A stretch of 20,729 bases of DNA from Saprospiraceae bacterium (GTDB taxonomy: Bacteria; Bacteroidota; Bacteroidia; Chitinophagales; Saprospiraceae), in the NCBI GenBank assembly GCA_013002625.1, contig JABDJE010000045.1:1-20729 (forward strand). Direction: 5' to 3'. The notes under the pieces are model-generated. The model was not told the origin of the DNA, searched no databases, and saw only the letters and a program-made list of their open reading frames with translations. Position 1 is the stretch's first letter; each line of letters opens with the position of its first letter. The position numbers and the translations under genes were made by a program. Below, piece by piece: positions 7,142-14,958 of the stretch.

Positions 7142-9402
7142 CTACTATTAAAAAGTCAATAAATAAGTCACTGTCGCTGTTCCTCCTTATTACTATTCTA
7201 TATGCTTGTTCCGGAGAAACTGTCCAAATTGGTCAGGATATCAACTCAGACCCAAGAGATGCCAGCACAATTGAAATGGCTGCAGAGTTAAAGCAGTGGA
7301 ATGATTATCTGACACCTGACAAGAGCAACTATAAAAACCGGGGACGTTCACAAATGTTTGTGGAAAATGCCAAAATGGCTTCTGGAATCCAAAAACTCAC
7401 CTTTGACCTAAGGTCGGAGTATGAATTATTATTGGCGGGTCAATCCCAAAGAGCTTACCAGGGATTTAATCGAATAGATTCATTGGCGAGAGCCATGGGC
7501 ATTCCAGAAGACCAACCTGTCTATTTGATGACAAAGGAATTCAGAGCTTTAGCCATGCTCAGATTGGGTGAGCAGGAAAACTGCCTCCACAATCACAGTA
7601 TTGAATCCTGTATTATGCCATTTGGTGTAGACAGCTACCATCAGTTGACCAAAGGAAGTGAAACTGCCATTGATGAAATAGAAGGCATTCTTCAATTAAA
7701 AGAGGATTTGAATTTCAGATATGTTTTAAATGTAGCGTATATGACCCTGGGGCGTTATCCTCAGGATGTACCCAAACAGTGGTTGTTGCCTATGACTTTT
7801 ACCGAGGAAAAAGATATTCTTGAGAATGGCAAGTTTGATAATATTTCAAGTCTTATCGGTATCGATGACAACCGCTTATCCGGTGGTGTTGTTATAGAGG
7901 ACTTTGATAATGACCTGGACCTGGATATCATGGTCAGTTCATGGAATTTGAATGACCAAATTTTCTACTATGAAAATGATGGCAACGGAAACTTTGAAAA
8001 CAAATATAAATCTGCCGGCTTGGAAGGACTGACTGGTGGCTTGAACATGTCACACGGAGATTATAATAATGACGGCTACATGGATGTTTTCGTTACAAGG
8101 GGCGCATGGCTGCCGTTGGGAACCTTCCCAAATTCACTTTTACGAAATAATGGAGATGGTAGTTTTACCGATGTAACAAAAGCTTCAGGCATTTACTCAT
8201 TGCATCCATGCCAGACCGCCGTATGGGCTGATTTTAATAATGATGGATGGCTAGACATTTTTGTAGGCAATGAAAGTTATGCTGAATTTGTTCATCCATG
8301 TGAATTATGGTTGAATGACGGACAAGGAAATTTCACAAATGTTGCTGCTGCCTCCAAGGCTAATATTTCTGCCTTTATAAAAGGTGCTTCCGCTTCAGAT
8401 TACGATAAGGATGGGGATATTGATTTATACCTTTCAAATATGGCTGGCGGTAATTTTCTGTTGAAAAATAATTTTGACCCTCAGACTAAGGCATTTGTTT
8501 TTGAGAATAGCTCTACCCAAGCCGGCGTATTGAAACCTGATCAAAGTTTTCCTTGCTGGTTTTTTGACGCTAACAATGATGGTTGGGATGATATTTTTGT
8601 CAGCGCCTTTCCATATAACAATTACAATAATTTTGCTGGAGGTCTGGCAATGGAAATGCTCGGTCAGGAAAATGGAATTGAAAAACCAAAAATTTACATA
8701 AACAATCAGGATGGTACGTTCTCAGATATGACGGCATCCATGGGATTGAATACGACCTGTTATACGATGGGCTCCAATTATGGCGATATCAATAATGATG
8801 GTTATATGGACTTCTATCTTGGAACCGGAGAACCTGACTTTAAGGCCCTTGTGCCAAACAGGATGTTCCTCAACAGACAGGGACGTAAATTTTCGGAAGT
8901 AACAACACAAGGTGGATTCGGACATGTTCAAAAGGGACACGCCGTCTCTTTTGCAGATCTCGATAACGATGGGCATCAGGATGTATATGCCGTGATGGGA
9001 GGGGCGTATGAGGGAGATGTATTTTTTAATGCTTTTTTTCACAATCCGGGCAATGACAACGATTGGATTAAATTCGACATTACAGGAACCCAATCGAATC
9101 GCCCTGCCTACGGAACCCAGGTTGAATTGCAACTTACAAATGGAAATGAAACAAAATCCTATTACCAGACAGTTTCCAATAGTTCAAGTTTTGGTGAAAA
9201 TCCAAGATGGTTGCACTTTGGTATTCCAAATGGCATGACAATTACGAAAGCCATTGTAAATTATCCCAGTGGTCAAAAACAAAGTTTCGATAAGCTAAAC
9301 AACAATACCTTCTATGCCATCACAGAGGGCGATGATGTTGCTGTTCAAAAAGAACTGAAGAACATAACACTTAACAAAGACAGTCATCATCACCACCACT
9401 AA
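7138..9402 (+). CDS. CRTAC1-like lipoprotein: VCBS/FG-GAP repeats and ASPIC/UnbV domain
   Basis: A 754-residue predicted lipoprotein: basic N-terminus, hydrophobic stretch, and lipobox LYAC with Cys24. Residues ~40-240 form a helical region with an NCLHNHSIESC motif (148-158) often seen ahead of these repeats. About seven FG-GAP/VCBS units follow, each with a Ca2+-type loop: DFDNDLDLD (255), DYNNDGYMD (308), DFNNDGWLD (365), DYDKDGDID (421), DANNDGWDD (477), DINNDGYMD (550) and DLDNDGHQD (607). They probably form a beta-propeller outside the cytosol. Residues ~640-735 are an ASPIC/UnbV domain. The chain ends in SHHHHH. Its ATG overlaps the aroB stop by 4 bp, which is surprising for a surface protein. 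The partner or ligand is unknown. Confidence 0.9.
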   Translation: MTTIKKSINKSLSLFLLITILYACSGETVQIGQDINSDPRDASTIEMAAELKQWNDYLTPDKSNYKNRGRSQMFVENAKMASGIQKLTFDLRSEYELLLAGQSQRAYQGFNRIDSLARAMGIPEDQPVYLMTKEFRALAMLRLGEQENCLHNHSIESCIMPFGVDSYHQLTKGSETAIDEIEGILQLKEDLNFRYVLNVAYMTLGRYPQDVPKQWLLPMTFTEEKDILENGKFDNISSLIGIDDNRLSGGVVIEDFDNDLDLDIMVSSWNLNDQIFYYENDGNGNFENKYKSAGLEGLTGGLNMSHGDYNNDGYMDVFVTRGAWLPLGTFPNSLLRNNGDGSFTDVTKASGIYSLHPCQTAVWADFNNDGWLDIFVGNESYAEFVHPCELWLNDGQGNFTNVAAASKANISAFIKGASASDYDKDGDIDLYLSNMAGGNFLLKNNFDPQTKAFVFENSSTQAGVLKPDQSFPCWFFDANNDGWDDIFVSAFPYNNYNNFAGGLAMEMLGQENGIEKPKIYINNQDGTFSDMTASMGLNTTCYTMGSNYGDINNDGYMDFYLGTGEPDFKALVPNRMFLNRQGRKFSEVTTQGGFGHVQKGHAVSFADLDNDGHQDVYAVMGGAYEGDVFFNAFFHNPGNDNDWIKFDITGTQSNRPAYGTQVELQLTNGNETKSYYQTVSNSSSFGENPRWLHFGIPNGMTITKAIVNYPSGQKQSFDKLNNNTFYAITEGDDVAVQKELKNITLNKDSHHHHH

Positions 9403-9464
9403 TAATTAATTTAACAGTTTGATATGGCTTTCTAAGCCTGTCATTACGTTATAAAAGAAAAAGT

Positions 9465-10172
9465 ATGCGTACGAAAATTATAAGTCTTCTATTGGTCCTG
9501 GGGCTTATCTCCTGTGACCCACAAGATCTTCAAAGAGTACTGGATTCAGTCAATCAGGCTCCTTTAACAGATATTGATATATCCAATGGTTTGAAAGAGG
9601 CTCTGCAGTTTGGGGTAGACAACAGCGTCAACTATCTCTCTACTCAAGATGGTTTTTATAAATCTATTTATAAAATAGTGTTGCCCGAAGAAGCAAATGT
9701 TGTCATTGACAAACTTTCGATTATCCCTGGTTTTGATAATCTTGAAGAAGAACTTATTAGGCGCATTAACCGTGCGGCTGAAGATGCAGCATCCAAAGCA
9801 GGCCCGATATTCATAGATGCTGTCAGAGGAATTACCTTTGATGATGCAATGAATATTCTAATGGGTGAAAAGAATGCGGCCACACAGTACCTTCACAATA
9901 GAACTTATAGTCAGTTGTATGATACATTTAAGCCCGTATTAATAGAATCGCTTAATAAATTCAATGCTTTGGATTATTGGGCGGATGCTGTTAACACATA
10001 TAATAAGTTGCCTTTCGTTTCGGATGTAAACCCGGATTTAGCCGACCATATCAACCAAAAGGCATTGTATGGTCTGTTTGATTTGATTGAAGAAAAGGAA
10101 TTAGGTATTCGTGAAGATATATCCCAACGAACCACGAGCTTATTACAAAAAGTATTTGCCAAGCAGGATTAA
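9465..10172 (+). CDS. DUF4197 lipoprotein
   Basis: A 235-residue protein with a lipoprotein signal (LISC, Cys17) and a body matching DUF4197: a GLKEAL start near residue 42, AVDNSV-like GVDNSVNYLS, YKSIYKIVLPEE, and a central AAEDAASKAGPIFIDAVRGITFDDAMNIL region, followed by LMGEKNAATQYLHNRT. Members are widespread in Gram-negative bacteria, are predicted to be exported, and have no established function. It lies 62 bp after the CRTAC1-like gene with no clear promoter or terminator between them, so it may belong to the same transcript. Its TAA shares four bases (TTAA, 10169-10172) with the stop of the convergent permease. Confidence 0.88.
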   Translation: MRTKIISLLLVLGLISCDPQDLQRVLDSVNQAPLTDIDISNGLKEALQFGVDNSVNYLSTQDGFYKSIYKIVLPEEANVVIDKLSIIPGFDNLEEELIRRINRAAEDAASKAGPIFIDAVRGITFDDAMNILMGEKNAATQYLHNRTYSQLYDTFKPVLIESLNKFNALDYWADAVNTYNKLPFVSDVNPDLADHINQKALYGLFDLIEEKELGIREDISQRTTSLLQKVFAKQD

Positions 10173-11425
10173 AGTCCCTGGGTTAGTTTCTTAACAACTT
10201 CAAATTCGCTAAAAAATACTTTCGCGAGCACTCTTAACACGGTATAAGCCGGTATAGCAAGGACCATTCCCAATACACCACCTAGTTTGGCGCCCATCAA
10301 TACGACAATAAATATTTCAAGTGGATGCGCCTTGACGCTTTTTGAAAAAATATTGGGTTGTAAGATGAAGTTGTCCAGCAACTGCAATACGGCAAAAATC
10401 ACTACAGCTGTAATTACCTTTGGTAACATGACATCATAAAACCCAACATCAAGATTGGATGAAATGACAATCAATACTCCAACCAGATTACCCATGATAG
10501 GTCCGATGTAGGGTATCAAATTAAGTATGGCAAAACAAAAGGCCATGAGTAGAGCACTCTTGAAACCGAATAACTTTAGAATAACCGATGTTAAAATGGT
10601 TATGATCAACACCTGTATACATAATCCAACAAAATACCGAATAAGTAAGGCCGATGATTCCTCGATAGCATGTGACACCTTGGATTCCTGTTTATTGGGT
10701 ACAAAAGATGAAACCATTCTTGTAAACAAGCCGCTTTCCTTTAAAAAGAAAAAGGCAATAAAAAGAACTGATAACAAGGCAATGACAAAGCCCCCAAACA
10801 CACCGACCAATGAACTTAACAATTGAGGAATTTTGGATGGATTCAGCATTGACACAACACTATTTTTCAATCTGTTGAAATAGGAGTTCTCAAGCAACTG
10901 TGTATCCTGAGCTTCGGGTTCGTTATGTTCAATATTAACAAGGAGATTAATTTTAGTGGTCTTAAGACTATCGCCTCTGTCGTTCAACAAAGAATCAATA
11001 TCAATAACATGAGTGATGTATCGGTCATCAGGTTTTGCTTCAGATATTTTTTGAATTTCAGTGTCGGTCTCATCCTGTAAAAGTCCTTTATTAACCAACC
11101 ACGCTTTTGTATCATTAATCGGCTCTTCAAGTCCATCTATGAGTTCTTCATAGTCTATGCCGGCAAGGTTTTTTGCTTGTTGGAAAAGAGGAGGAACAAA
11201 CAAACGGATCATCAGGATCATGAATAAAAATAGAATAGACAGTGTCAATCCTGCTGCCAAACCACTCTTCACAAATTTGTTTAACAAACGAAACAAAGGT
11301 GCTCCAATCATTGAGATAACCCATGCCATGATGATGTAACTTACAATATCGCTAAAGAAATAGAGGATCACCCCTATGACTAAAATCGGTACTATTGCTA
11401 TCGTATATTTCTGCCAAGTCTTCAT
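10169..11425 (-). CDS. AI-2E family transporter (UPF0118-type permease)
   Basis: A 418-residue inner-membrane protein. Hydrophobic segments lie at about 7-24, 27-47, 55-80, 204-229, 260-284, 288-322, 335-350 and 370-398, with a soluble insert at ~85-200 that is acidic in its middle part. Family signatures are LNLIPYIGPIMG (301-312), LQLLDNFILQPNIFSKSVKA (347-366), and HPLEIFIVVLMGAKLGGVLG followed by MVLAIPAY. Relatives include the TqsA AI-2 exporter and Na+/H+ antiporters, so the substrate cannot be deduced. It starts at the ATG at 11425, divergent from the amidase gene across 121 bp, and ends convergently with the DUF4197 gene. Confidence 0.92.
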   Translation of the reverse strand: MKTWQKYTIAIVPILVIGVILYFFSDIVSYIIMAWVISMIGAPLFRLLNKFVKSGLAAGLTLSILFLFMILMIRLFVPPLFQQAKNLAGIDYEELIDGLEEPINDTKAWLVNKGLLQDETDTEIQKISEAKPDDRYITHVIDIDSLLNDRGDSLKTTKINLLVNIEHNEPEAQDTQLLENSYFNRLKNSVVSMLNPSKIPQLLSSLVGVFGGFVIALLSVLFIAFFFLKESGLFTRMVSSFVPNKQESKVSHAIEESSALLIRYFVGLCIQVLIITILTSVILKLFGFKSALLMAFCFAILNLIPYIGPIMGNLVGVLIVISSNLDVGFYDVMLPKVITAVVIFAVLQLLDNFILQPNIFSKSVKAHPLEIFIVVLMGAKLGGVLGMVLAIPAYTVLRVLAKVFFSEFEVVKKLTQGL

Positions 11426-11546
11426 TTATGCTGTTAAGATATACTTAAAATAACGATCTATTCTGGTTCAATACCAAATGAATTTCGATAAATCCTATCT
11501 TTAAATGGATTGACGGAATCATATTAATGCACTAAGCCTAATAAAA

Positions 11547-13121
11547 ATGAAAAGAAGACAATTTGTACACAGCGCGGGTTGGTCGATACTTTATTTATCC
11601 AATGTTTCCCTTCTGTCCTGCGAAGGAGAAAATTCTGCTATGGCGCTCGATCTGCAGGAAGTTGATATCATGACCATGCACTCAAAGTACAAAGATGGGA
11701 TATGGCGCATTCCGAATATTGTTCAATGGTATATTCAAAGAATAAAAGCCATAGATGAAAATGGGCCTCAACTCAATTCGGTTCTTTGCCTGAATCCGGA
11801 TGCCATGGAAATTGCTGAAGCTCTTCAAACGGAACTTGAAGAAGGGAAAGTAAGAGGCGCTCTGCACGGCATTCCAGTTTTACTCAAAGACAATATAGAT
11901 ACCCAAGATAAAATGCCTACAACGGCAGGCTCACGTGCATTAAAGGATTCTATCGCACTAAAAGACAGTCCATTGGCAGCACAATTACGTGAAGCAGGCG
12001 CCGTCATATTAGGTAAAGCCAATCTAAGCGAGTGGGCCAACTTCAGAGCGGATTTTTCAAGCAGTGGCTGGAGTGGACTGGGAGGTCAAACCAAAAACCC
12101 TTATGATCTTTCCAGAAACCCTTGTGGATCCAGTGCGGGCTCAGGTGCTTCAGTTTCAGCTAATCTATGCATGTTTGCCATAGGTACAGAAACAAATGGT
12201 TCCATTGTATGTCCTTCCAATGCCAATGGTATTGTCGGAATCAAACCCACCGTTGGTCTGATCAGTAGATCGGGCATTATCCCAATTTCATTCACACAAG
12301 ATACAGCCGGTCCAATGACCCGTACTGTAAGTGATGCTGCAATTACATTAGGTTTTATGACAGCACAGGATAGCAATGACAGCAAAACAGTGGTTGAGGG
12401 CAGGAAGGCTTTAACAGATTACACAACATTTCTAAAAAAAGATGGACTTGCAGGCAAACGTATAGGCATTTATAACCCATCGCGTGATTTTCATCATAGG
12501 GTGGAAAATGTATTTAATGCCGCAATTCAGACGATGGAAGATGCAGGTGCTACGCTGATTGAGCTTGATAAAATAAGTACGGTGCGCGTAGGTGGTGATT
12601 CCTATAATGTATTATTGTATGAATTCAAGGACGGCTTAAATAAATACTTTAAAAGTTTAGGGCCAAATGCTCCAGTAAAAAGCCTCGAAGAACTTATCGC
12701 TTTTAATGCACAGGATTCAATTGAGTTAAAATACTTTGACCAGGATATTCTTCAACAAGCTCAAGATAAAGGTGATCTAAATTCTGAAGAATACGTAGAA
12801 TCTCTGGAGCGTATGCTTAAACATACAAGAGAGGAAGGCATAGATAAAGTGATGGCATCAAATCAGTTGGATGCCATTGTTGCCCCTACTGGATCACCTG
12901 CCTGGAAAACAGACTTGGTTAATGGTGATAGATTTTTAGGCGGAAGTTCTTCGCCTGCTGCACAATCAGGATACCCAGCAATAACTTGTCCTATGGGCAT
13001 CGTCGAAGGATTACCTGTCGGAATATCATTTTTTGGGCAAGCCTGGACTGAAGGTAAGCTGATTGAAATGGCCTATGCTTTTGAACAAATAACCAAGGTG
13101 AGATTTGCGCCTAACCTTTAA
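11547..13121 (+). CDS. Exported amidase (amidase-signature family), Tat-type lipoprotein signal
   Basis: A 524-residue amidase-signature enzyme that hydrolyses an amide bond using a Ser-cisSer-Lys triad. The triad reads as Lys114 (VLLKDNID), Ser195 (NPCGSSAGSGAS) and Ser219 (GTETNGSIVCPS). Other conserved blocks are HGIPVLLKDNI (107-117), ANLSEWANFR (158-167), GIVGIKPTVGLISRSGIIP (228-246) and DTAGPMTRTVSDAA (252-265). The N-terminus carries a twin-arginine motif (KRRQFV) and a lipobox-like LLSC (Cys25), pointing to Tat export and possible lipid anchoring, so the substrate is probably periplasmic rather than tRNA-bound (this is not GatA). The motif GTETNGSI differs from the common GTDTGGSI, a variant I associate with exported amidases. 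The substrate is unknown. Confidence 0.92.
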   Translation: MKRRQFVHSAGWSILYLSNVSLLSCEGENSAMALDLQEVDIMTMHSKYKDGIWRIPNIVQWYIQRIKAIDENGPQLNSVLCLNPDAMEIAEALQTELEEGKVRGALHGIPVLLKDNIDTQDKMPTTAGSRALKDSIALKDSPLAAQLREAGAVILGKANLSEWANFRADFSSSGWSGLGGQTKNPYDLSRNPCGSSAGSGASVSANLCMFAIGTETNGSIVCPSNANGIVGIKPTVGLISRSGIIPISFTQDTAGPMTRTVSDAAITLGFMTAQDSNDSKTVVEGRKALTDYTTFLKKDGLAGKRIGIYNPSRDFHHRVENVFNAAIQTMEDAGATLIELDKISTVRVGGDSYNVLLYEFKDGLNKYFKSLGPNAPVKSLEELIAFNAQDSIELKYFDQDILQQAQDKGDLNSEEYVESLERMLKHTREEGIDKVMASNQLDAIVAPTGSPAWKTDLVNGDRFLGGSSSPAAQSGYPAITCPMGIVEGLPVGISFFGQAWTEGKLIEMAYAFEQITKVRFAPNL

Positions 13122-13145
13122 AAGAAGCGTCGTTAGTCGTTAAAA

Positions 13146-13179
13146 TTGCAATAATTATCTAGTCGGCTATATAAATTTG
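13146..13179 (+). promoter_or_regulatory. Candidate Bacteroidota-type promoter for the DUF2207 gene
   Basis: TAAATTTG (13172-13179) matches the -7 consensus TAnnTTTG, with TTG at 13146-13148 as a possible -33 element at a spacing of 23, the upper end of the accepted range. The ATG follows 49 bases downstream. It lies in the 107-bp gap after the amidase gene, suggesting independent transcription. Confidence 0.45.
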
Positions 13180-13228
13180 AATTTCTAATGGAAAATAATT
13201 GTAGATGCATTAGACCAATTAAACAACA

Positions 13229-14893
13229 ATGAAACAATTCCTACTAAGCTTATATGTGCTGTTATGCACGTGTATAACCTTGTCTGCCCAAGGGTACACC
13301 ATAACTTCATATGATGTCGACTTAAAACTACAACAGGACTGCAGCGTCCATGTGACCGAAGTTATTAAAGTGAATTTCACAGAAGAAAGACGTGGAATTC
13401 AAAGGCCTATTTCAAAAAACATTGACGTCAACGGCGAAAGACGGAGGGTGAAAGTCAGTAACCTTCATGTTGAAAACTATAATTCTACCTTAGTGAAAAG
13501 CGGCAATGATAATGTCATCCGAATTGGGGATAAGGACGTTTTCATTACTGGTGACCACATTTACACTATAGATTATACGCTCTCTGATATATGTATTTAT
13601 GAGGAAGACCATACCGCATTTCAATACAATGTCATCGGAGATTGGGATACAAGTATAGATACGGTCACTTATCGACTCCAGCTCCCTTCTGAGATAGAAT
13701 TGCGTTACAATAACTATATCGTGATGACGGGTGAAAAAAATGAAAATGAACGTAATGCCACCATCAATAAATCTGCGTCGCTTATATACGGCAATTCTCT
13801 GGCGCCATTGGGTGCCAATGAGTTCATTACCATTGCCGTGAAATTACCTGTAGACTATATCGTTCAAGCTCCACCTCCCCCTCCGATATATAAGAAAGAT
13901 AAATTCTGGGTTTTACCAGCTTTATTCATGACATGGCTCATCGGATTCTTCAGGAGAAAATCTAACACGCATGTTGAAGATATCGGAGAACAATTTTTTC
14001 CACCTGAAGGTTTTTCACCTGCCGAAGTAGGATCATACTATGACAATGAAGTCAATACTGAAGATATAATATCGCTCCTACCCTACTGGGCAAATCTGGG
14101 TTATATCAAAATTCTTGGAAGAGAAGACTTGAGCAGTGACGCCGAGTTGTTCTTTCAGAAAATAAAACCACTTCCTGCGGATGCACCTGAATTCGAAAAA
14201 ACAATATTTGATGCTGTGTTTGAGGATGAGGACATGGTCATTTTATCAGAATTGAAAAATAAAATTTACGCAAGCACATATAAAGCTTCCAGCCAGTTGA
14301 GAAAGCGGCTGCATTCGAAGGCCTTGTATGATGAATCGAATTACAAATTATTCCATTCCGGTAAATTGATCGCGTTGGCTGTCATACTTTTTCTTGCAGC
14401 TATTCCATTAATGATCAAGACCTTTTTCCTGACTGGCGCTGCATTGATCATTGTAGGCATTGGATGTATAATTATTCACTTTCAGAGTCCTAAAAAATCA
14501 CATAAAGGTGTATTGATTCAATCTCAACTTCTGGCACTTAAAAAATTCATGGAAGAAGATTCTGGTGCTAAGACGCATGAATTATCGAAAAATTATCCCG
14601 GATACTTTGAAAAAATGTTACCCTATGCAATAGCATTTGGCCTCGATAAATCATGGTTGTCCAAACTTGAGACTTACAACATGGGGGTACCTCATTGGTA
14701 TTATTACTCCGATCCAATGCATAGTTCTGCACGCCCTAACTTTGGACATTTCTCTAAATCGTTTGATGTGCCTCAAATGAAGAGTGTATTTACAAGTCAA
14801 CCTGCATCAAGCAGTGGCGGTTCCTCGTCCGGCGGCGGATTCAGCAGTGGTGGTGCAGGTGGCGGATTTGGCGGCGGCGGAAGCAGTTGGTAA
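13229..14893 (+). CDS. DUF2207 membrane protein with Gly/Ser-rich tail
   Basis: A 554-residue protein of the DUF2207 (predicted membrane protein, YciQ-like) family. A Sec signal peptide (1-20, ending TLSA-Q) precedes an extracytoplasmic DUF2207 domain (about 22-210) with YDVDLKLQQDCSVHVTE and RRGIQRPI motifs. A Pro-rich linker (PPPPP, 215-219) leads to a transmembrane helix (226-241), a cytoplasmic segment with winged-helix-like character (about 255-370), and a transmembrane hairpin (379-397 and 399-417). The tail from 527 is Ser/Gly-rich and ends GGGGSSW, a feature of this family and of TPM-domain proteins. The biochemical role is unknown. It is followed by a terminator hairpin shared with the convergent giant gene. 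Confidence 0.88.
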   Translation: MKQFLLSLYVLLCTCITLSAQGYTITSYDVDLKLQQDCSVHVTEVIKVNFTEERRGIQRPISKNIDVNGERRRVKVSNLHVENYNSTLVKSGNDNVIRIGDKDVFITGDHIYTIDYTLSDICIYEEDHTAFQYNVIGDWDTSIDTVTYRLQLPSEIELRYNNYIVMTGEKNENERNATINKSASLIYGNSLAPLGANEFITIAVKLPVDYIVQAPPPPPIYKKDKFWVLPALFMTWLIGFFRRKSNTHVEDIGEQFFPPEGFSPAEVGSYYDNEVNTEDIISLLPYWANLGYIKILGREDLSSDAELFFQKIKPLPADAPEFEKTIFDAVFEDEDMVILSELKNKIYASTYKASSQLRKRLHSKALYDESNYKLFHSGKLIALAVILFLAAIPLMIKTFFLTGAALIIVGIGCIIIHFQSPKKSHKGVLIQSQLLALKKFMEEDSGAKTHELSKNYPGYFEKMLPYAIAFGLDKSWLSKLETYNMGVPHWYYYSDPMHSSARPNFGHFSKSFDVPQMKSVFTSQPASSSGGSSSGGGFSSGGAGGGFGGGGSSW

Positions 14894-14903
14894 GATTGGG
14901 AAA

Positions 14904-14940
14904 CAAAAAAGCCCCGGTAAGTTTATTACCAGGGCTTATA
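14904..14940 (-). terminator. Intrinsic terminator, strongest for the minus-strand giant gene
   Basis: AAGCCC (14909-14914) plus GGTAA (14916-14920) pair with TTACC (14926-14930) plus GGGCTT (14932-14937), giving an 11-bp stem with one C/A mismatch and a 5-base loop. On the minus strand the stem runs into TTTTTTG (complement of 14904-14910), a proper U-tract. On the plus strand only ATATTT follows, so it is weaker for the DUF2207 gene, but the hairpin may serve both convergent genes. Confidence 0.85.
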
Positions 14941-14958
14941 TTTGATCACCTAAATTTG

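Noticed and set aside
9426..9438. Hairpin GGCTT-TCT-AAGCC between the CRTAC1-like and DUF4197 genes as terminator
   Set aside because: The stem is only 5 bp and no T-run follows, so read-through is likely.
11496..11503. TATCTTTA as -7 promoter element for the amidase gene
   Set aside because: It lacks the final G, and no TTG lies at a suitable distance upstream.
13129..13142. Tandem GTCGTTA duplication after the amidase gene, possibly an operator or att site
   Set aside because: Only two 7-bp copies, with no inverted partner or mobile gene nearby; chance is sufficient.
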